A DNA stretch of 64,000 nt from Saccharospirillum alexandrii (GCF_004000275.1 NZ_RCIP01000001.1:1666749-1730748); one strand, 5' to 3'; positions 47,726-57,263 are shown, numbered from the stretch's first letter. Numbers and translations: made by a program. Notes: a model not told the origin generated them from the letters alone.

Positions 47726-49096
47726 ATGCGAGATCATGTGCAAACCATGGTAGTGGACTGGATCAAACGCTGGTTACCGCAAAAAACGAACAGCATCGAG
47801 TTGAGTACAATCCCGAGAGACGAACACCGCGTATCCCGGAAAGACATCAACCATACCGCTTTGAAAGTGCTGTATCGCCTGCAAAATGCCGGATACGAAG
47901 GGTACCTGGTTGGCGGTTGCGTGCGCGACCTGCAACTCGGCCTGAGACCCAAGGATTTCGACGTCGCCACCGACGCCACGCCCGAACAGGTGCGCAAGCT
48001 GTTCAGCAATTCCCGCCTGATTGGCCGTCGTTTCCGCATTGTCCACGTCACCTTTGGTCGAGAAATCATTGAAGTGACCACCTTTCGTGGCCGAACCGAC
48101 GACAACAACGACAACCATCTGCAAAAACAGTCCGACGAAGGCCTGTTGCTGCGCGATAACGTTTACGGCTCACTCGAAGAGGACGCCGAACGTCGCGACT
48201 TTACCGTGAACGCCCTGTACTACACCCCCAAAGATTTCACCCTGAAAGCCTACGGCTCGGGCATGAATGACCTGGAAAACAAGGTACTACGCATTATCGG
48301 CGACCCGGAAACCCGCTACCGCGAAGACCCGGTACGGATGATGCGCGCGGTTCGTTTTGCCGCCAAACTGGGCTTCAGCATAGAACCACGCACCGGCGAC
48401 CTGATTCCCGAGCTGGCACCGCTGCTCAGCAACGTGGCAGCGGCGCGACTGTTCGACGAAGTGATCAAGATGTTGATGTCCGGGCATGGTCTGGCCACCT
48501 GGCGTCTGATGCGTGAATACAACCTGGTTGAGCCCCTACTACCGGCCACTCACGCCGCACTTAAAGCCTCTACCGATGGCTATTACGACGCCTTCATAGA
48601 ACAGGCCCTGGTCAATACCGACGATCGCATCAATCGCGGCAAGCCCGTGACGCCTGCCTTCCTGTATGCTGCTTTGTTGTGGCCTCCGGTTCGTGAAGAA
48701 GCCGAGCACAGCATCAACATGGGCACACCGGAACAACCTGCCTGGTTGCAGGCCATGGGTAAAATAGTTGCGCATCAGATTTCATCCATCGCCATTCCCA
48801 AGCGGTTTTCGATCCCGATGAAAGAAATCTGGGAACTCCAGTTGCGGTTGCCCAAACGCACACCGAAACGCGCTGAGCAAGTCGCCAGCCACCCCCGATT
48901 CCGGGCGGCCTACGATTTCCTGTTGCTGCGGGAAAGTGCCGGCGAGAAAACCGGCAATCTGGGCCAATGGTGGACCGACTATCAGACTGAAAACCCGGAT
49001 ATTCGCCGCGATATGGCCAGCGAAGCGGCCAGTGACCGCCCGCGTCGCCGCCGTCGCCGTCGGCCGCCGCAAAACCGTGGCGAGTCGGCCTCCTGA
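47726..49096 (+). CDS. pcnB: poly(A) polymerase I
   Basis: A 456-residue nucleotidyltransferase that adds poly(A) tails to RNA and promotes its decay. It resembles the tRNA nucleotidyltransferase head: GGCVRDLQLGLRPKDFDVATDATPEQV with the catalytic Asp pair, RRFRIVHV, and RRDFTVNALYY. The C-terminus is a basic run of Arg/Pro. The start is either 47726 or the ATG at 47747, neither with a strong ribosome site. It leads the pcnB-folK-panBCD run. Confidence 0.94.
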   Translation: MRDHVQTMVVDWIKRWLPQKTNSIELSTIPRDEHRVSRKDINHTALKVLYRLQNAGYEGYLVGGCVRDLQLGLRPKDFDVATDATPEQVRKLFSNSRLIGRRFRIVHVTFGREIIEVTTFRGRTDDNNDNHLQKQSDEGLLLRDNVYGSLEEDAERRDFTVNALYYTPKDFTLKAYGSGMNDLENKVLRIIGDPETRYREDPVRMMRAVRFAAKLGFSIEPRTGDLIPELAPLLSNVAAARLFDEVIKMLMSGHGLATWRLMREYNLVEPLLPATHAALKASTDGYYDAFIEQALVNTDDRINRGKPVTPAFLYAALLWPPVREEAEHSINMGTPEQPAWLQAMGKIVAHQISSIAIPKRFSIPMKEIWELQLRLPKRTPKRAEQVASHPRFRAAYDFLLLRESAGEKTGNLGQWWTDYQTENPDIRRDMASEAASDRPRRRRRRRPPQNRGESAS

Positions 49097-49118
49097 TCGA
49101 CTCCCAGGGTTCTGACCT

Positions 49119-49613
49119 ATGCCTCCTGAATCCCTGCAACATCGCGCTTACATTGCGCTGGGCAGCAACCTGGGCGTCAGCGACAAGGCACTCGAGGGCG
49201 CACTGGGCAAGCTCGATGACCTGCCCGGAACCCGGGTGCTTCAGGTCTCGCCCTGGTATCGCAGTGCTGCCATCGGCGGCCCGGCCGACCAGCCAGACTA
49301 CCTGAATGCTGTCTGTGAAATAACCACCGGCCTCGCCCCACGCGCCCTGCTGGATGCCCTGCATCAGATCGAGCATCACTTCGGCCGTGAGCGCCAGGTA
49401 CGATGGGGGCCTCGCACGCTTGATCTCGATATTATCTGGTACCAGAACGTTACCTCAGAAGACCCCGAGCTGACACTGCCGCACCCCAGAGCGCATGAAC
49501 GGGCTTTCGTTATCCGCCCGCTGGCCGACATTGCGCCGGAACTGGTACTCGGGAATCAGCCTCTGAACCACTGGCTGGAACGCACCCGGGACCAGGCGAT
49601 AAGCCGCCTGTAA
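49119..49613 (+). CDS. folK: HPPK, 6-hydroxymethyl-dihydropterin pyrophosphokinase
   Basis: A 164-residue folate-pathway enzyme transferring pyrophosphate from ATP to the pterin. Motifs: YIALGSNLG, WYRSAAIGG, the signature RWGPRTLDLDII and LPHPRAHERAFVI. It follows pcnB by 22 bp. The 173 bp after it, before panB, hold no clear feature beyond a probable promoter. Confidence 0.96.
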   Translation: MPPESLQHRAYIALGSNLGVSDKALEGALGKLDDLPGTRVLQVSPWYRSAAIGGPADQPDYLNAVCEITTGLAPRALLDALHQIEHHFGRERQVRWGPRTLDLDIIWYQNVTSEDPELTLPHPRAHERAFVIRPLADIAPELVLGNQPLNHWLERTRDQAISRL

Positions 49614-49786
49614 GCGCATTGCCAACCACCATTCAACAATGGCACCGCGAAACCCCGAATAGCCGGTAAACCGTGGCGGCAAAACCGCTGAACAGCACCA
49701 ATACACGGCATACCATCACACCGGCTTGACTTAGCCCCCCCAAATCGCAACCATTCGCACCCACCTAACCGATCGAGAGAGCCCCG

Positions 49787-50584
49787 ATGGTGAAGAATCA
49801 CACGGTAGCCACCCTGAAACAGCTCGTCGCCGACGGCCAGAAATTCAGCATGCTCACCGCCTATGACGCTTCTTTTGCGCAGATGTTCTCTACCCTGGGT
49901 GTCGAATCCCTGCTGGTGGGTGATTCACTGGGCATGGTGGTTCAGGGCCACACGTCTACCCTGCCGGTCACCCTGGAGCAGATGGTGTACCACACCACTG
50001 CCGTTGCCCGAGGCAACCAGGGGGCCCTGGTCATCGCCGATCTGCCGTTCAACAGCTACTCAAGTGTTGACCAATGCCAGGCCAATGCGGGCCAGCTCAT
50101 GCAGGCCGGTGCACACATGGTCAAACTCGAGGGCGGTGCCTGGCTTGCCGACAGCATTGTGTCGCTCAGCCGCGCCGGCATCCCAACCTGCGTGCACCTT
50201 GGCTTAACGCCCCAGTCGGTTAATAAATTCGGGGGCTACAAGGTTCAGGGGCGCAACGAAGCCGCCGCCCAGACCATGATCAACGATGCCATTGCCCTGG
50301 TAGAGGCCGGTGCCGATTTTGTGTTGCTGGAATGCGTACCGACTGACCTGGCCCGCGCCATTACCGACGCCGTGCCGGTGCCGGTAATCGGCATTGGTGC
50401 CGGTAACGTGACCGATGCTCAGGTGCTGGTCAGCTACGACATGCTGGGCTTCACCCAGCACCGCCTGCCGAAGTTTGTGAAGAACTATATGGCCGAACCC
50501 AATACCCTGGCCGAGGCGGTGACCCGCTTTATAGATGAGGTGAAATCCGGCGCTTTTCCCGGCCCGGAACATGCCTTCGACTAA
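49787..50584 (+). CDS. panB: ketopantoate hydroxymethyltransferase
   Basis: A 265-residue enzyme of pantothenate synthesis converting ketoisovalerate to ketopantoate with methylene-THF. It shows MLTAYDASFA, LLVGDSLGMVVQGH with the Mg-binding Asp, MVKLEGG and GLTPQSVNKFGGYKVQGR. Gene order folK-panB-panC-panD matches Pseudomonas. GAGAG lies before the ATG. Confidence 0.97.
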   Translation: MVKNHTVATLKQLVADGQKFSMLTAYDASFAQMFSTLGVESLLVGDSLGMVVQGHTSTLPVTLEQMVYHTTAVARGNQGALVIADLPFNSYSSVDQCQANAGQLMQAGAHMVKLEGGAWLADSIVSLSRAGIPTCVHLGLTPQSVNKFGGYKVQGRNEAAAQTMINDAIALVEAGADFVLLECVPTDLARAITDAVPVPVIGIGAGNVTDAQVLVSYDMLGFTQHRLPKFVKNYMAEPNTLAEAVTRFIDEVKSGAFPGPEHAFD

Positions 50585-50643
50585 GCGCCTGTCGCCCGTC
50601 ACCTCACTGCCCGGCTCTGTAACTGACCCTGAGTGACCCTGTT

Positions 50644-51486
50644 ATGAAAATCGTTGCTACTCTCGACGACCTACGCACTGCCCTCGCCGACCTGCGGGCA
50701 GACGGCAAGCGCGTGGCGCTGGTGCCTACCATGGGCAACCTGCACGAAGGCCACATGCGGCTCATCAAGAGCGCCCGGGAGCACGCCGACATCGTCGTTG
50801 CGTCCATCTTCATCAACCCCACACAGTTTGGCGAAAACGAGGATCTCTCCGGATACCCACGCACCCTGGAAGAAGACACCAAGAAGCTGATCGCCGAAGG
50901 CTGTCATCTGCTATACACCCCAAACAAGGCGGTCATGTACCCGGAGCCGGATCTGACCCGGGTCAGTGTCGACAAGATCACCACGCTGCACTGTGGCGCC
51001 AGTCGCCCGGGGCACTTTGTTGGTGTGGCGACCATCGTGCTGAAGTTTTTCAATCAGGTACAACCGGACTGCGCCGTCTTTGGCCTTAAGGATTTTCAGC
51101 AGTTCACCGTACTGAAAACCATGGTCAGCAACCTCTTCCTGCCCATTAAGATGATCGGTGTCGATACCGGCCGTGCCGATGACGGTCTGGCCCACAGCTC
51201 ACGCAACAACTACCTGACCGCCAGCGAACGCGAACAGGCGCCCGCTCTGTACCGCATTCTGTGCAACGCCAAGGCAGCCATTGAACAGGGCGAGCATGAC
51301 CTTGCCAAAGTGACTCGAACCGCCAAGGAAGCCCTGCACAATGCGGGTTTCACGCCCGATTATTTCAACATAAGCCGACGCATCGATCTGGAGCCCGCTA
51401 CAGACGACGACCATGAACTGGTTATCCTGGCGGCAGCCTTCCTCGGCAAGGCACGGCTGATCGACAATGTTCAGGTGGATCGCTAG
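50644..51486 (+). CDS. panC: pantothenate synthetase
   Basis: A 280-residue ATP-dependent ligase joining pantoate and beta-alanine. It has the HIGH-type motif MGNLHEGHM, FINPTQFGENEDLS, the KDFQQF loop near 150, and the KMSKS equivalent HSSRNNYL. It lies 59 bp after panB. Confidence 0.97.
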   Translation: MKIVATLDDLRTALADLRADGKRVALVPTMGNLHEGHMRLIKSAREHADIVVASIFINPTQFGENEDLSGYPRTLEEDTKKLIAEGCHLLYTPNKAVMYPEPDLTRVSVDKITTLHCGASRPGHFVGVATIVLKFFNQVQPDCAVFGLKDFQQFTVLKTMVSNLFLPIKMIGVDTGRADDGLAHSSRNNYLTASEREQAPALYRILCNAKAAIEQGEHDLAKVTRTAKEALHNAGFTPDYFNISRRIDLEPATDDDHELVILAAAFLGKARLIDNVQVDR

Positions 51487-51573
51487 GCAGACGTCGTCTG
51501 CTACCAGTTTCCGATAAAACCCCGCTTCCGGATCACGCCTGAGGCTGACCGGGGGTTCACTACGAGGTGCGCA

Positions 51574-51954
51574 ATGGAATTAATCATGCTCAAGGCCAAA
51601 TTACATAAGGCCAAGGTCACACATGCGGTACTGAATTACGAAGGCTCCTGCGCCATTGGCGGCGATTTGCTCGATATGGCCGGCATCCGCGAATTCGAAC
51701 AGATTCAGATTTATAACGTGACAAACGGCGAGCGGTTCACCACTTACGCCATTCGCGGAGAAGACAACAGCGGTATGATCTCGGTCAACGGTGCCGCCGC
51801 TCACAAAGCCAGCGTCGGCGATACCGTCATCATCTGCGCCTACGCCAACTTCTCCGAAGCCGAACTCGAAACCTTCAAACCCCGCATGCTCTACATGAAC
51901 GACGACAACACCGTCAGCCACACCAGCAACGCCTTGCCAGTTCAACTGGCGTGA
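51574..51954 (+). CDS. panD: aspartate 1-decarboxylase proenzyme
   Basis: A 126-residue pyruvoyl enzyme that makes beta-alanine. Self-cleavage between Gly and Ser in YEGSC generates the pyruvoyl group; [13 protein letters not shown] and NGAAAH are also conserved. The ATG at 51574 gives an N-terminus like that of E. coli PanD (four residues before the ML). The final residues are directly followed by repeat element D. Confidence 0.96.
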   Translation: MELIMLKAKLHKAKVTHAVLNYEGSCAIGGDLLDMAGIREFEQIQIYNVTNGERFTTYAIRGEDNSGMISVNGAAAHKASVGDTVIICAYANFSEAELETFKPRMLYMNDDNTVSHTSNALPVQLA

Positions 51955-51967
51955 GGGAAGGAGGGCC

Positions 51968-52070
51968 GGCTACCGGGCAGACCTGTCTGGGGTCGGCATA
52001 AACCCATCCATGGGGCCTAGGCTTCGGCATCCATGCCTCAGACTACCCCAGACAGGTCTGCCCGGCAGCC
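51968..52070. repeat. intergenic inverted-repeat element D
   Basis: A 26-nt arm at 51968-51993 pairs with 52045-52070 at 25 positions, around the most complete family core: TAAACCCATCCATGGGGCCT, then AGGCTTCGGCAT and CCATGCCTCAGACTACCCC. It begins 14 bp after the panD stop. The rest of the 301-bp gap before pgi is AT-rich promoter DNA with a HexR box. Confidence 0.88.
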
Positions 52071-52138
52071 GTCCGTGGTTGCTTGGTCTCCGTCTTGTGT
52101 CACAAAATTTCACCAATCGGTGGTTTTTCCCGTCATTT

Positions 52139-52153
52139 TGTAATTAAATTACA
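52139..52153. promoter_or_regulatory. HexR operator upstream of pgi
   Basis: TGTAATTAAATTACA is a perfect 15-bp palindrome, identical to the HexR consensus reported for gammaproteobacteria. It lies 103 bp before pgi in an AT-rich region, where HexR can repress or activate in response to KDPG. Confidence 0.8.
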
Positions 52154-52255
52154 TAATTATTTTATGGTTTGGTTGGTATCGTTTCACCACAGCCCAACCT
52201 ATCCTCCATGCATTCTTATTAACCCTAACCCACAAAAACAATCGGGAACCGACTT

Positions 52256-53899
52256 ATGGCTTACGATCCGACCCAACTGGCAACCTGGAAAAAACTCGAA
52301 GAACACAAAGCCACCATCGCCGATGTGCACATGCGCGACCTCTTTGCTGAAGACCCGCAACGCGGCCCCCGCATGACAGAGCATGCCGCCGGTATCGAGC
52401 TCGACTATTCCAAAAACCGGGTAAACGACGAGACCATGAACCAGTTGATGGCGCTGGCCCGGCTGGCCAAGTTGCCGGAAGCCATAGACGCCATGTTCGA
52501 CGGTGAGGTAATCAACCGCAGCGAAAATCGCCCCGCCCTGCACATTGCGTTGCGTAATCGCAGCCAGCGGCCTATCAACGTGAACGGCGAAGACATTAAT
52601 GAGACGGTAAACGCTACCCAGGACAAAATGAAGGCCTTTGCCGAATCGGTTCACAGCGGTGCCTTTGCCGGCCACACCGGCAAAAAGCTGCGCACCATTG
52701 TCAACATCGGCATCGGTGGCTCCTACCTCGGCCCGAAAGTGGTGTCCGATGCGTTGAAGCCCTACTGGCAAGACGGTTATGACCTCAAATACATCGCCAA
52801 CATCGACGGCACCGACGTCACCAGTGTTTGTCGGGATCTCGACCCGGAAACAACGCTTTTTGTTGTGGCTTCAAAAAGCTTCAACACCCTGGAGACCCTG
52901 AAAAACGCTGAAGCGGCACGCGAATGGTTTTTCCAGCAAGGCGGTAAGCCAGAGCAGGTAAAACACCACTTCGTTGCTGTTTCCACCAACATCAAGGCCG
53001 CGACTGAATTCGGCATCGACGAAGCCAATATGTTTCCGATGTGGGATTGGGTCGGTGGACGCTACTCACTCTGGTCAGCCATCGGTCTGGCCCAGGCCAT
53101 TGTGATCGGGTTCGACAATTTCCAGCAGATGCTCAGTGGCGCCCATGACATGGACGAGCATTTTCGCACCACCGGCCTTGAGCACAACGTACCGGTCATA
53201 ATGGGCATGCTGGGCGTCTGGTACCACAATTTCATGGGGGCTGAATCCCATGCGGTACTCAGTTACGACGAAAGCCTGAAAGACCTGCCGGCCCACCTGC
53301 AGCAAGTCGATATGGAATCCAACGGCAAAGCCGTGACTCAGGATGGCCGCCCGGTTGGCTGGAGCACCGGGCCGGTGATCTGGGGCGGTACCGGCACCAA
53401 TGGCCAGCACGCCTATCACCAGCTGTTGCATCAGGGTACCCGCCTGATCCCGGCCGATTTTCTGATGCCGCTGAAAAGCCACAACCCGGTGGCCGATCAT
53501 CACCCCTGGTTGTTTGCCAACTATCTTGGCCAGCAACAGGCGTTGCTGGAAGGGAAAACCGAAGCCGAGGTTACGGCTGAGCTGAAGGCAAAAGGCCTTG
53601 ATGCGGCCGCCATTGCCGAGCTGGTACCGCACAAGGTGGTACCGGGCAACCGCCCCTGCAACAGCCTGGTGTTTGAACAGGTTACGCCACAGGTGGTGGG
53701 TGCGCTGATCGCCCTGTACGAACACAAGGTGTATGTGCAAGGCGTTATCTGGGGCGTCAACAGCTTTGATCAGTGGGGCGTTGAGCTTGGCAAAGTACTG
53801 GGCAACAGCGTGTTTGAAGCCCTAGAGTCAGGCAATACGGATGGCTACGACAGCTCCACTGCTCAGCTCATTGAGCGGTTCAGACAAGCAAACCGCTAA
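52256..53899 (+). CDS. pgi: glucose-6-phosphate isomerase
   Basis: A 547-residue cytoplasmic enzyme interconverting glucose-6- and fructose-6-phosphate. Motifs: NIGIGGSYLGPK, the SIS-fold region ASKSFNTLETLKNA, MFPMWDWVGGRYSLWSAIGL and GVNSFDQWGVELGK with the catalytic Lys, plus catalytic Glu/His in the GTNGQHAYHQLLHQG region. Length is typical. It is preceded by the perfect HexR box and followed by a strong hairpin. Confidence 0.98.
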   Translation: MAYDPTQLATWKKLEEHKATIADVHMRDLFAEDPQRGPRMTEHAAGIELDYSKNRVNDETMNQLMALARLAKLPEAIDAMFDGEVINRSENRPALHIALRNRSQRPINVNGEDINETVNATQDKMKAFAESVHSGAFAGHTGKKLRTIVNIGIGGSYLGPKVVSDALKPYWQDGYDLKYIANIDGTDVTSVCRDLDPETTLFVVASKSFNTLETLKNAEAAREWFFQQGGKPEQVKHHFVAVSTNIKAATEFGIDEANMFPMWDWVGGRYSLWSAIGLAQAIVIGFDNFQQMLSGAHDMDEHFRTTGLEHNVPVIMGMLGVWYHNFMGAESHAVLSYDESLKDLPAHLQQVDMESNGKAVTQDGRPVGWSTGPVIWGGTGTNGQHAYHQLLHQGTRLIPADFLMPLKSHNPVADHHPWLFANYLGQQQALLEGKTEAEVTAELKAKGLDAAAIAELVPHKVVPGNRPCNSLVFEQVTPQVVGALIALYEHKVYVQGVIWGVNSFDQWGVELGKVLGNSVFEALESGNTDGYDSSTAQLIERFRQANR

Positions 53900-53908
53900 A
53901 TGGCAACA

Positions 53909-53934
53909 GACCTCACCCGGCGCCGGGTGAGGTC
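53909..53934 (+). terminator. hairpin after pgi
   Basis: A 26-bp perfect palindrome with 13-bp arms (GACCTCACCCGGC and its complement), 9 bp after the pgi stop. The tail is ATCCTCCTCT, only partly T-rich. Confidence 0.7.
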
Positions 53935-54085
53935 ATCCTCCTCTGACTGGCGCACCCAACCGACCCCCACCATCCGCCCATCGCCTGGCCTGCATGCGCT
54001 ATCGCCTTTGCGCAGTTCTACTGCCTGGGCATTAGCTCTACTACCCATTCTCCTGACGATGACTCAAAGACTGCACTCCCGACTT

Positions 54086-54104
54086 GTTAATGATACTAAT
54101 TATC
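54086..54104. promoter_or_regulatory. Fur box
   Basis: GTTAATGATACTAATTATC matches the 19-bp Fur consensus at 16 positions and lies 71 bp before the first binding-protein gene, so iron should repress it. Confidence 0.8.
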
Positions 54105-54174
54105 AATAGTATTCGCGTAAATTATTGTCTGGATTGGGTGCTCGTCACCGGTTTGGAAACAAGGAGCGCATTCG

Positions 54175-55101
54175 ATGAAACACAGCATACTGGTTGCAAT
54201 AACGTACTTAGTATTGGTGGGCGTGACCTCAGCACAAGACTTTCCGGTAACCATTGACCACAAGTTTGGTGAGACAACGATAACTGCCGAACCTGAGCGC
54301 ATCGTGTCGGTCGGTTACACCGAGCAGGATGACCTGTTTGCTTTAGGCAAGACGCCCATCGCCGTTCGACCCTGGGCCTTACCGGTGCCCCATGGCATCT
54401 GGCCCTGGGCCGAGGCCGCTGCCGGTGATGCAGAACCAGTCGTGCTGAGCAGTGGCCCGCTCGATTTTGAGACCATCGCCCAGCTGGAGCCTGATCTGAT
54501 CATCGGCATCTACGCCGGAACCACCCGCGAAGAATACGATCGGTTGTCGCTGATCGCCCCCACCGTTCTGCAACCGGCAGACTACGTCGACTATGCCACG
54601 CCCTGGGAAGAACAAACGCGCATCATCGGTCGCGCTGTCGGCAAACTCGACGAAGCCAATACCCTGATAGCCGACATCAAGAAACGATTTGAACAGGCCC
54701 GGGAAGAGCACCCTGAGTTTGAGGGCAATACGGTCGTGGCGGCTTACTATTCGAACGGTCAGGCCGGTGCTTTTGCCAGCGGTGAACCTAGAAGCCGCTT
54801 CTTTACTGAACTGGGGTTTGTTATTCCCGAAGTCTACGACGAACTGGCGGGCGATGCCTTTTACACCGCCTTCAGTCTCGAACGTTTCGACCTGCTCGAT
54901 GTGGATCTTCTGGTTTGGTATTGGGGCGAGCTGGAATCCGATGACATACTGCCCCTGCGCAGAACACTGCAGGCACATCAGGATGGCCGTGAAGTCATCT
55001 TAACGCCTCAACAGCGCTTTGCGCTGTCTTTTTCAAGCCCACTGAGCCTCACCTTCGCACTGGATGAGCTGGTGCCTGAGCTGGCTGACACCCTCAAGTA
55101 G
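54175..55101 (+). CDS. iron-chelate ABC transporter substrate-binding protein
   Basis: A 308-residue periplasmic protein of the FepB/FhuD/HmuT class-III binding fold. A signal peptide with hydrophobic core (about 4-20) ends in VTSA-QDF. It is followed by FPVTIDHKFGETTI and PERIVSVGYTEQDDLFALG, the standard start of siderophore-binding proteins. The rigid helix region around 165-190 is present. No Cys for lipid anchoring, so it is soluble. No permease lies nearby; the Fur box upstream supports iron uptake. Confidence 0.88.
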   Translation: MKHSILVAITYLVLVGVTSAQDFPVTIDHKFGETTITAEPERIVSVGYTEQDDLFALGKTPIAVRPWALPVPHGIWPWAEAAAGDAEPVVLSSGPLDFETIAQLEPDLIIGIYAGTTREEYDRLSLIAPTVLQPADYVDYATPWEEQTRIIGRAVGKLDEANTLIADIKKRFEQAREEHPEFEGNTVVAAYYSNGQAGAFASGEPRSRFFTELGFVIPEVYDELAGDAFYTAFSLERFDLLDVDLLVWYWGELESDDILPLRRTLQAHQDGREVILTPQQRFALSFSSPLSLTFALDELVPELADTLK

Positions 55102-55113
55102 CCAAATGAAACG

Positions 55114-55473
55114 ATGATGAAAATGCAGGAAATCAAAGCCTTTATTCCCGCCAGGGATTTTGAACTGTCCCGCCGTTTCTATCTGGACCTGGGGTTTGAG
55201 ATCCCCTGGCAGGATGAACAATTGGCTTATGTGCGTTACCAGCACTGCAGCTTTCTTTTGCAGAATTTCTATGTCGAAGCCCATGCCCGGAACTGTGTTA
55301 TGCATTGCCTGGTGGAAGGCGTCGATGACTGGCACGCGATAGTGTCGCAAAAGCAGCTGGCGAAGACCTACGGCGTGCAATTATCTGACCTGGAAAATCA
55401 GCCCTGGGGCATGCGTGAATTCACGCTGACCGACCCCAGCGGGGTGCTGTGGCGAATTGCCCAGAATCAATAA
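55114..55473 (+). CDS. VOC-family (glyoxalase/bleomycin-resistance) protein
   Basis: A 119-residue protein with the paired beta-alpha-beta-beta-beta modules of the VOC fold: FIPARDFELSRRFYLDLGFEI at the start and WGMREFTLTDPSGVLWRIA at the end, the latter with a likely metal-ligand Glu. The first module lacks an obvious His ligand. It lies between the two binding proteins, 12 and 10 bp from them, so it is part of the Fur-linked operon. The substrate is unknown. Confidence 0.85.
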   Translation: MMKMQEIKAFIPARDFELSRRFYLDLGFEIPWQDEQLAYVRYQHCSFLLQNFYVEAHARNCVMHCLVEGVDDWHAIVSQKQLAKTYGVQLSDLENQPWGMREFTLTDPSGVLWRIAQNQ

Positions 55474-55483
55474 GGAATGACCA

Positions 55484-56482
55484 ATGAGAACCGCCATGTC
55501 CATGTTGCGTTTGCCGACAAGTCTGATCCCCCTGATATTTGCGCTCAGCCCCCCGGCGTTTGCCGAGGACTTTCCGCTCACCATTGAGCACAAATTTGGG
55601 ACCACGGTCATTGAAGATCAACCCGAACGCGTCGCCAGCATCGATTACGGCGGTATTGGCAACCTTCTGGCCGTCGGGATCTCGCCGGTCACCGTTCGCC
55701 AATGGCGGGCCATTGATGGCTTCGAGTACACAGCCGGCCCCTGGGCAGAACACTTGCTGACCACAGAACCGGTGGTACTGGACGGCGACCTGGATTTCGA
55801 GGCCATTGCGGCCGCGAAACCGGATGTCATCATTGCACTCTACTCAGGGATCGACAGCGTGGAGTATGAAAAGCTGAGCCTGATTGCGCCGGTGGTAGCA
55901 GTGCCTCAAAGCATCAGTGATTACGGTCTCCCATGGGATGAACGCGCTCTTATCACGGCGCGGGCCGTTGGCGAAGAGGCCAATGCCGGACGTCAGATCG
56001 CGGCGATCGAAGACCGGCTCACGGAAATCGCCGCAGCTCACCCCGAATGGCATGGCAAAACAGCGGTCATCGGCGGTTTTCGGCAAGAACAAGGTCAACC
56101 CTATGCCTATACCACCCATGATGTAAGAGCCCAGTTCCTTTACGAAATGGGCTTCACCGAAACCCCAGCCATGAACGCGCTAACCGGAGAAACCGATTTC
56201 GTCATTAACCTGTCGACTGAACAGCTGGATGTTATCAACGCTGATGTCATGGTGTATTACGTTACTGATGCCGGTATGCAGGACGCTCTGGCCGAACCCA
56301 GCCGCCGGTTTCTAAGCGCCTATGGAAGCGGGGGCGAGGTCTTTCTCGGAGATCTGCCGGTAGCAGCCCTTGCCCGGGTGTCCCTGCTGTCCATACCGGT
56401 CGCACTGGAAGCCCTCGTCCCCATGCTCGAGGGCGCAGCAGACGGTGACCCAAGCACCCCGGTTCCAGACGCCAGACAGTGA
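55484..56482 (+). CDS. second iron-chelate substrate-binding protein (paralogue)
   Basis: A 332-residue periplasmic protein. Signal peptide (about 1-24, ending SPPAFA-ED), then FPLTIEHKFGTTVIEDQPERVASIDYGG-type start closely parallel to the protein at 54175 (shared FPxTIxHKFGxT and PERxxS). The two are tandem duplicates that have diverged. The C-terminus is Asp/Pro-rich. Probable ligand is a ferric chelate, unproven. Confidence 0.88.
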   Translation: MRTAMSMLRLPTSLIPLIFALSPPAFAEDFPLTIEHKFGTTVIEDQPERVASIDYGGIGNLLAVGISPVTVRQWRAIDGFEYTAGPWAEHLLTTEPVVLDGDLDFEAIAAAKPDVIIALYSGIDSVEYEKLSLIAPVVAVPQSISDYGLPWDERALITARAVGEEANAGRQIAAIEDRLTEIAAAHPEWHGKTAVIGGFRQEQGQPYAYTTHDVRAQFLYEMGFTETPAMNALTGETDFVINLSTEQLDVINADVMVYYVTDAGMQDALAEPSRRFLSAYGSGGEVFLGDLPVAALARVSLLSIPVALEALVPMLEGAADGDPSTPVPDARQ

Positions 56483-56597
56483 CGACACGATAAGAACCCT
56501 CAGCCGCCGTCGTCAGGGGCATCAGTTACGCCGCCGAAGACGATCGGACAAAGGGTTGCACCTGACGCTACAGGACGCAGCCCTTTCACCGGAGCAC

Positions 56598-56612
56598 TGA
56601 CGTCAAACGTCA
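56598..56612. promoter_or_regulatory. TGACGT-CAA-ACGTCA dyad after the binding-protein operon
   Basis: A perfect 6-bp-arm inverted repeat in the 409-bp gap before the pilin gene. It may be an operator or a transcript end. The rest of this gap is low in GC and holds the sigma54 promoter at 56813; no gene is visible. Confidence 0.3.
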
Positions 56613-56812
56613 CATTTGAACCCACACCAACCTAGCCTTCCGGGATTAACCCAAACCACGTCAAATCTTTGTCGTAAACAAACAAGAAATTGCGATTCCG
56701 GCCTTGCAACGCCAAATAAACCGCATAAACTCGCCAATATTGAGAGCCAAGTCTCATTCTGGACCCCATGGAATGGCCAAGTTAGTAGAAATACGATCCG
56801 GATTTAATTCTT

Positions 56813-56828
56813 TGGCACGGTTCTGGCT
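56813..56828 (+). promoter_or_regulatory. sigma54 promoter before mshA
   Basis: TGGCACGGTTCTGGCT fits TGGCACG-N4-TTGCW except for one base in the -12 element. Predicted start near 56839, leaving a 50-nt leader before the mshA ATG at 56892. No enhancer site is evident. Confidence 0.65.
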
Positions 56829-56891
56829 TATACCTAACGTAAGAATGGTAGAAGTAAGACAAGCATATTGACTGATATTGGGAAACTGATT

Positions 56892-57263
56892 ATGAAGCAA
56901 CAAAAAGGTTTTACGCTCGTTGAACTTATTATTGTCATTGTAATCTTAGGATTGCTTTCTGCGGTAGCGCTTCCAAGATTTATCGATTTAAGCGGCGACG
57001 CCGAACAAGCCGCTGCTGAGGGCGCTGCTGGGGCATTAGCGTCTGCGGCCTCTATCAATTATTCTGCAGGCCTTGTTGGAAATAGTGATGCGGAGGCTAC
57101 AGCAGCTCTAACCTGTACCGCAATGGCAGCGGCGATTCTTACAGAAGACGCAGCAGACAGCTGGACCGGGCCTACTCCAGATTCGGGCACTAGAGGAGAA
57201 ACACGTACATGTACGGCGAACGTTGGCTCTGCAACTGCTACTGCATCGGTAATCGACTGGTGA
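56892..57263 (+). CDS. mshA: MSHA-type major type IV pilin
   Basis: A 123-residue prepilin. A six-residue leader (MKQQKG) precedes the peptidase site G-FTLVE and a hydrophobic alpha1 helix with VIVILGLLSAVALPRFIDL. The mature domain is small and Ala/Thr-rich with two Cys (LTCT, RTCT) able to form the D-region disulfide. The ATG at 56892 is used because it gives a normal leader; a TTG 24 bp upstream would make it longer. The gene has AT-rich codons unlike later msh genes. A hairpin lies 42 bp after the stop. It starts the mshACDOPQ run. Confidence 0.9.
   Translation: MKQQKGFTLVELIIVIVILGLLSAVALPRFIDLSGDAEQAAAEGAAGALASAASINYSAGLVGNSDAEATAALTCTAMAAAILTEDAADSWTGPTPDSGTRGETRTCTANVGSATATASVIDW

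Noticed and set aside
51955-52080. Rho-independent terminator for panD
   Set aside because: The stem is strong but there is no T-run and the sequence belongs to the repeat family, so it is listed as a repeat; a role in ending or protecting the transcript remains possible.
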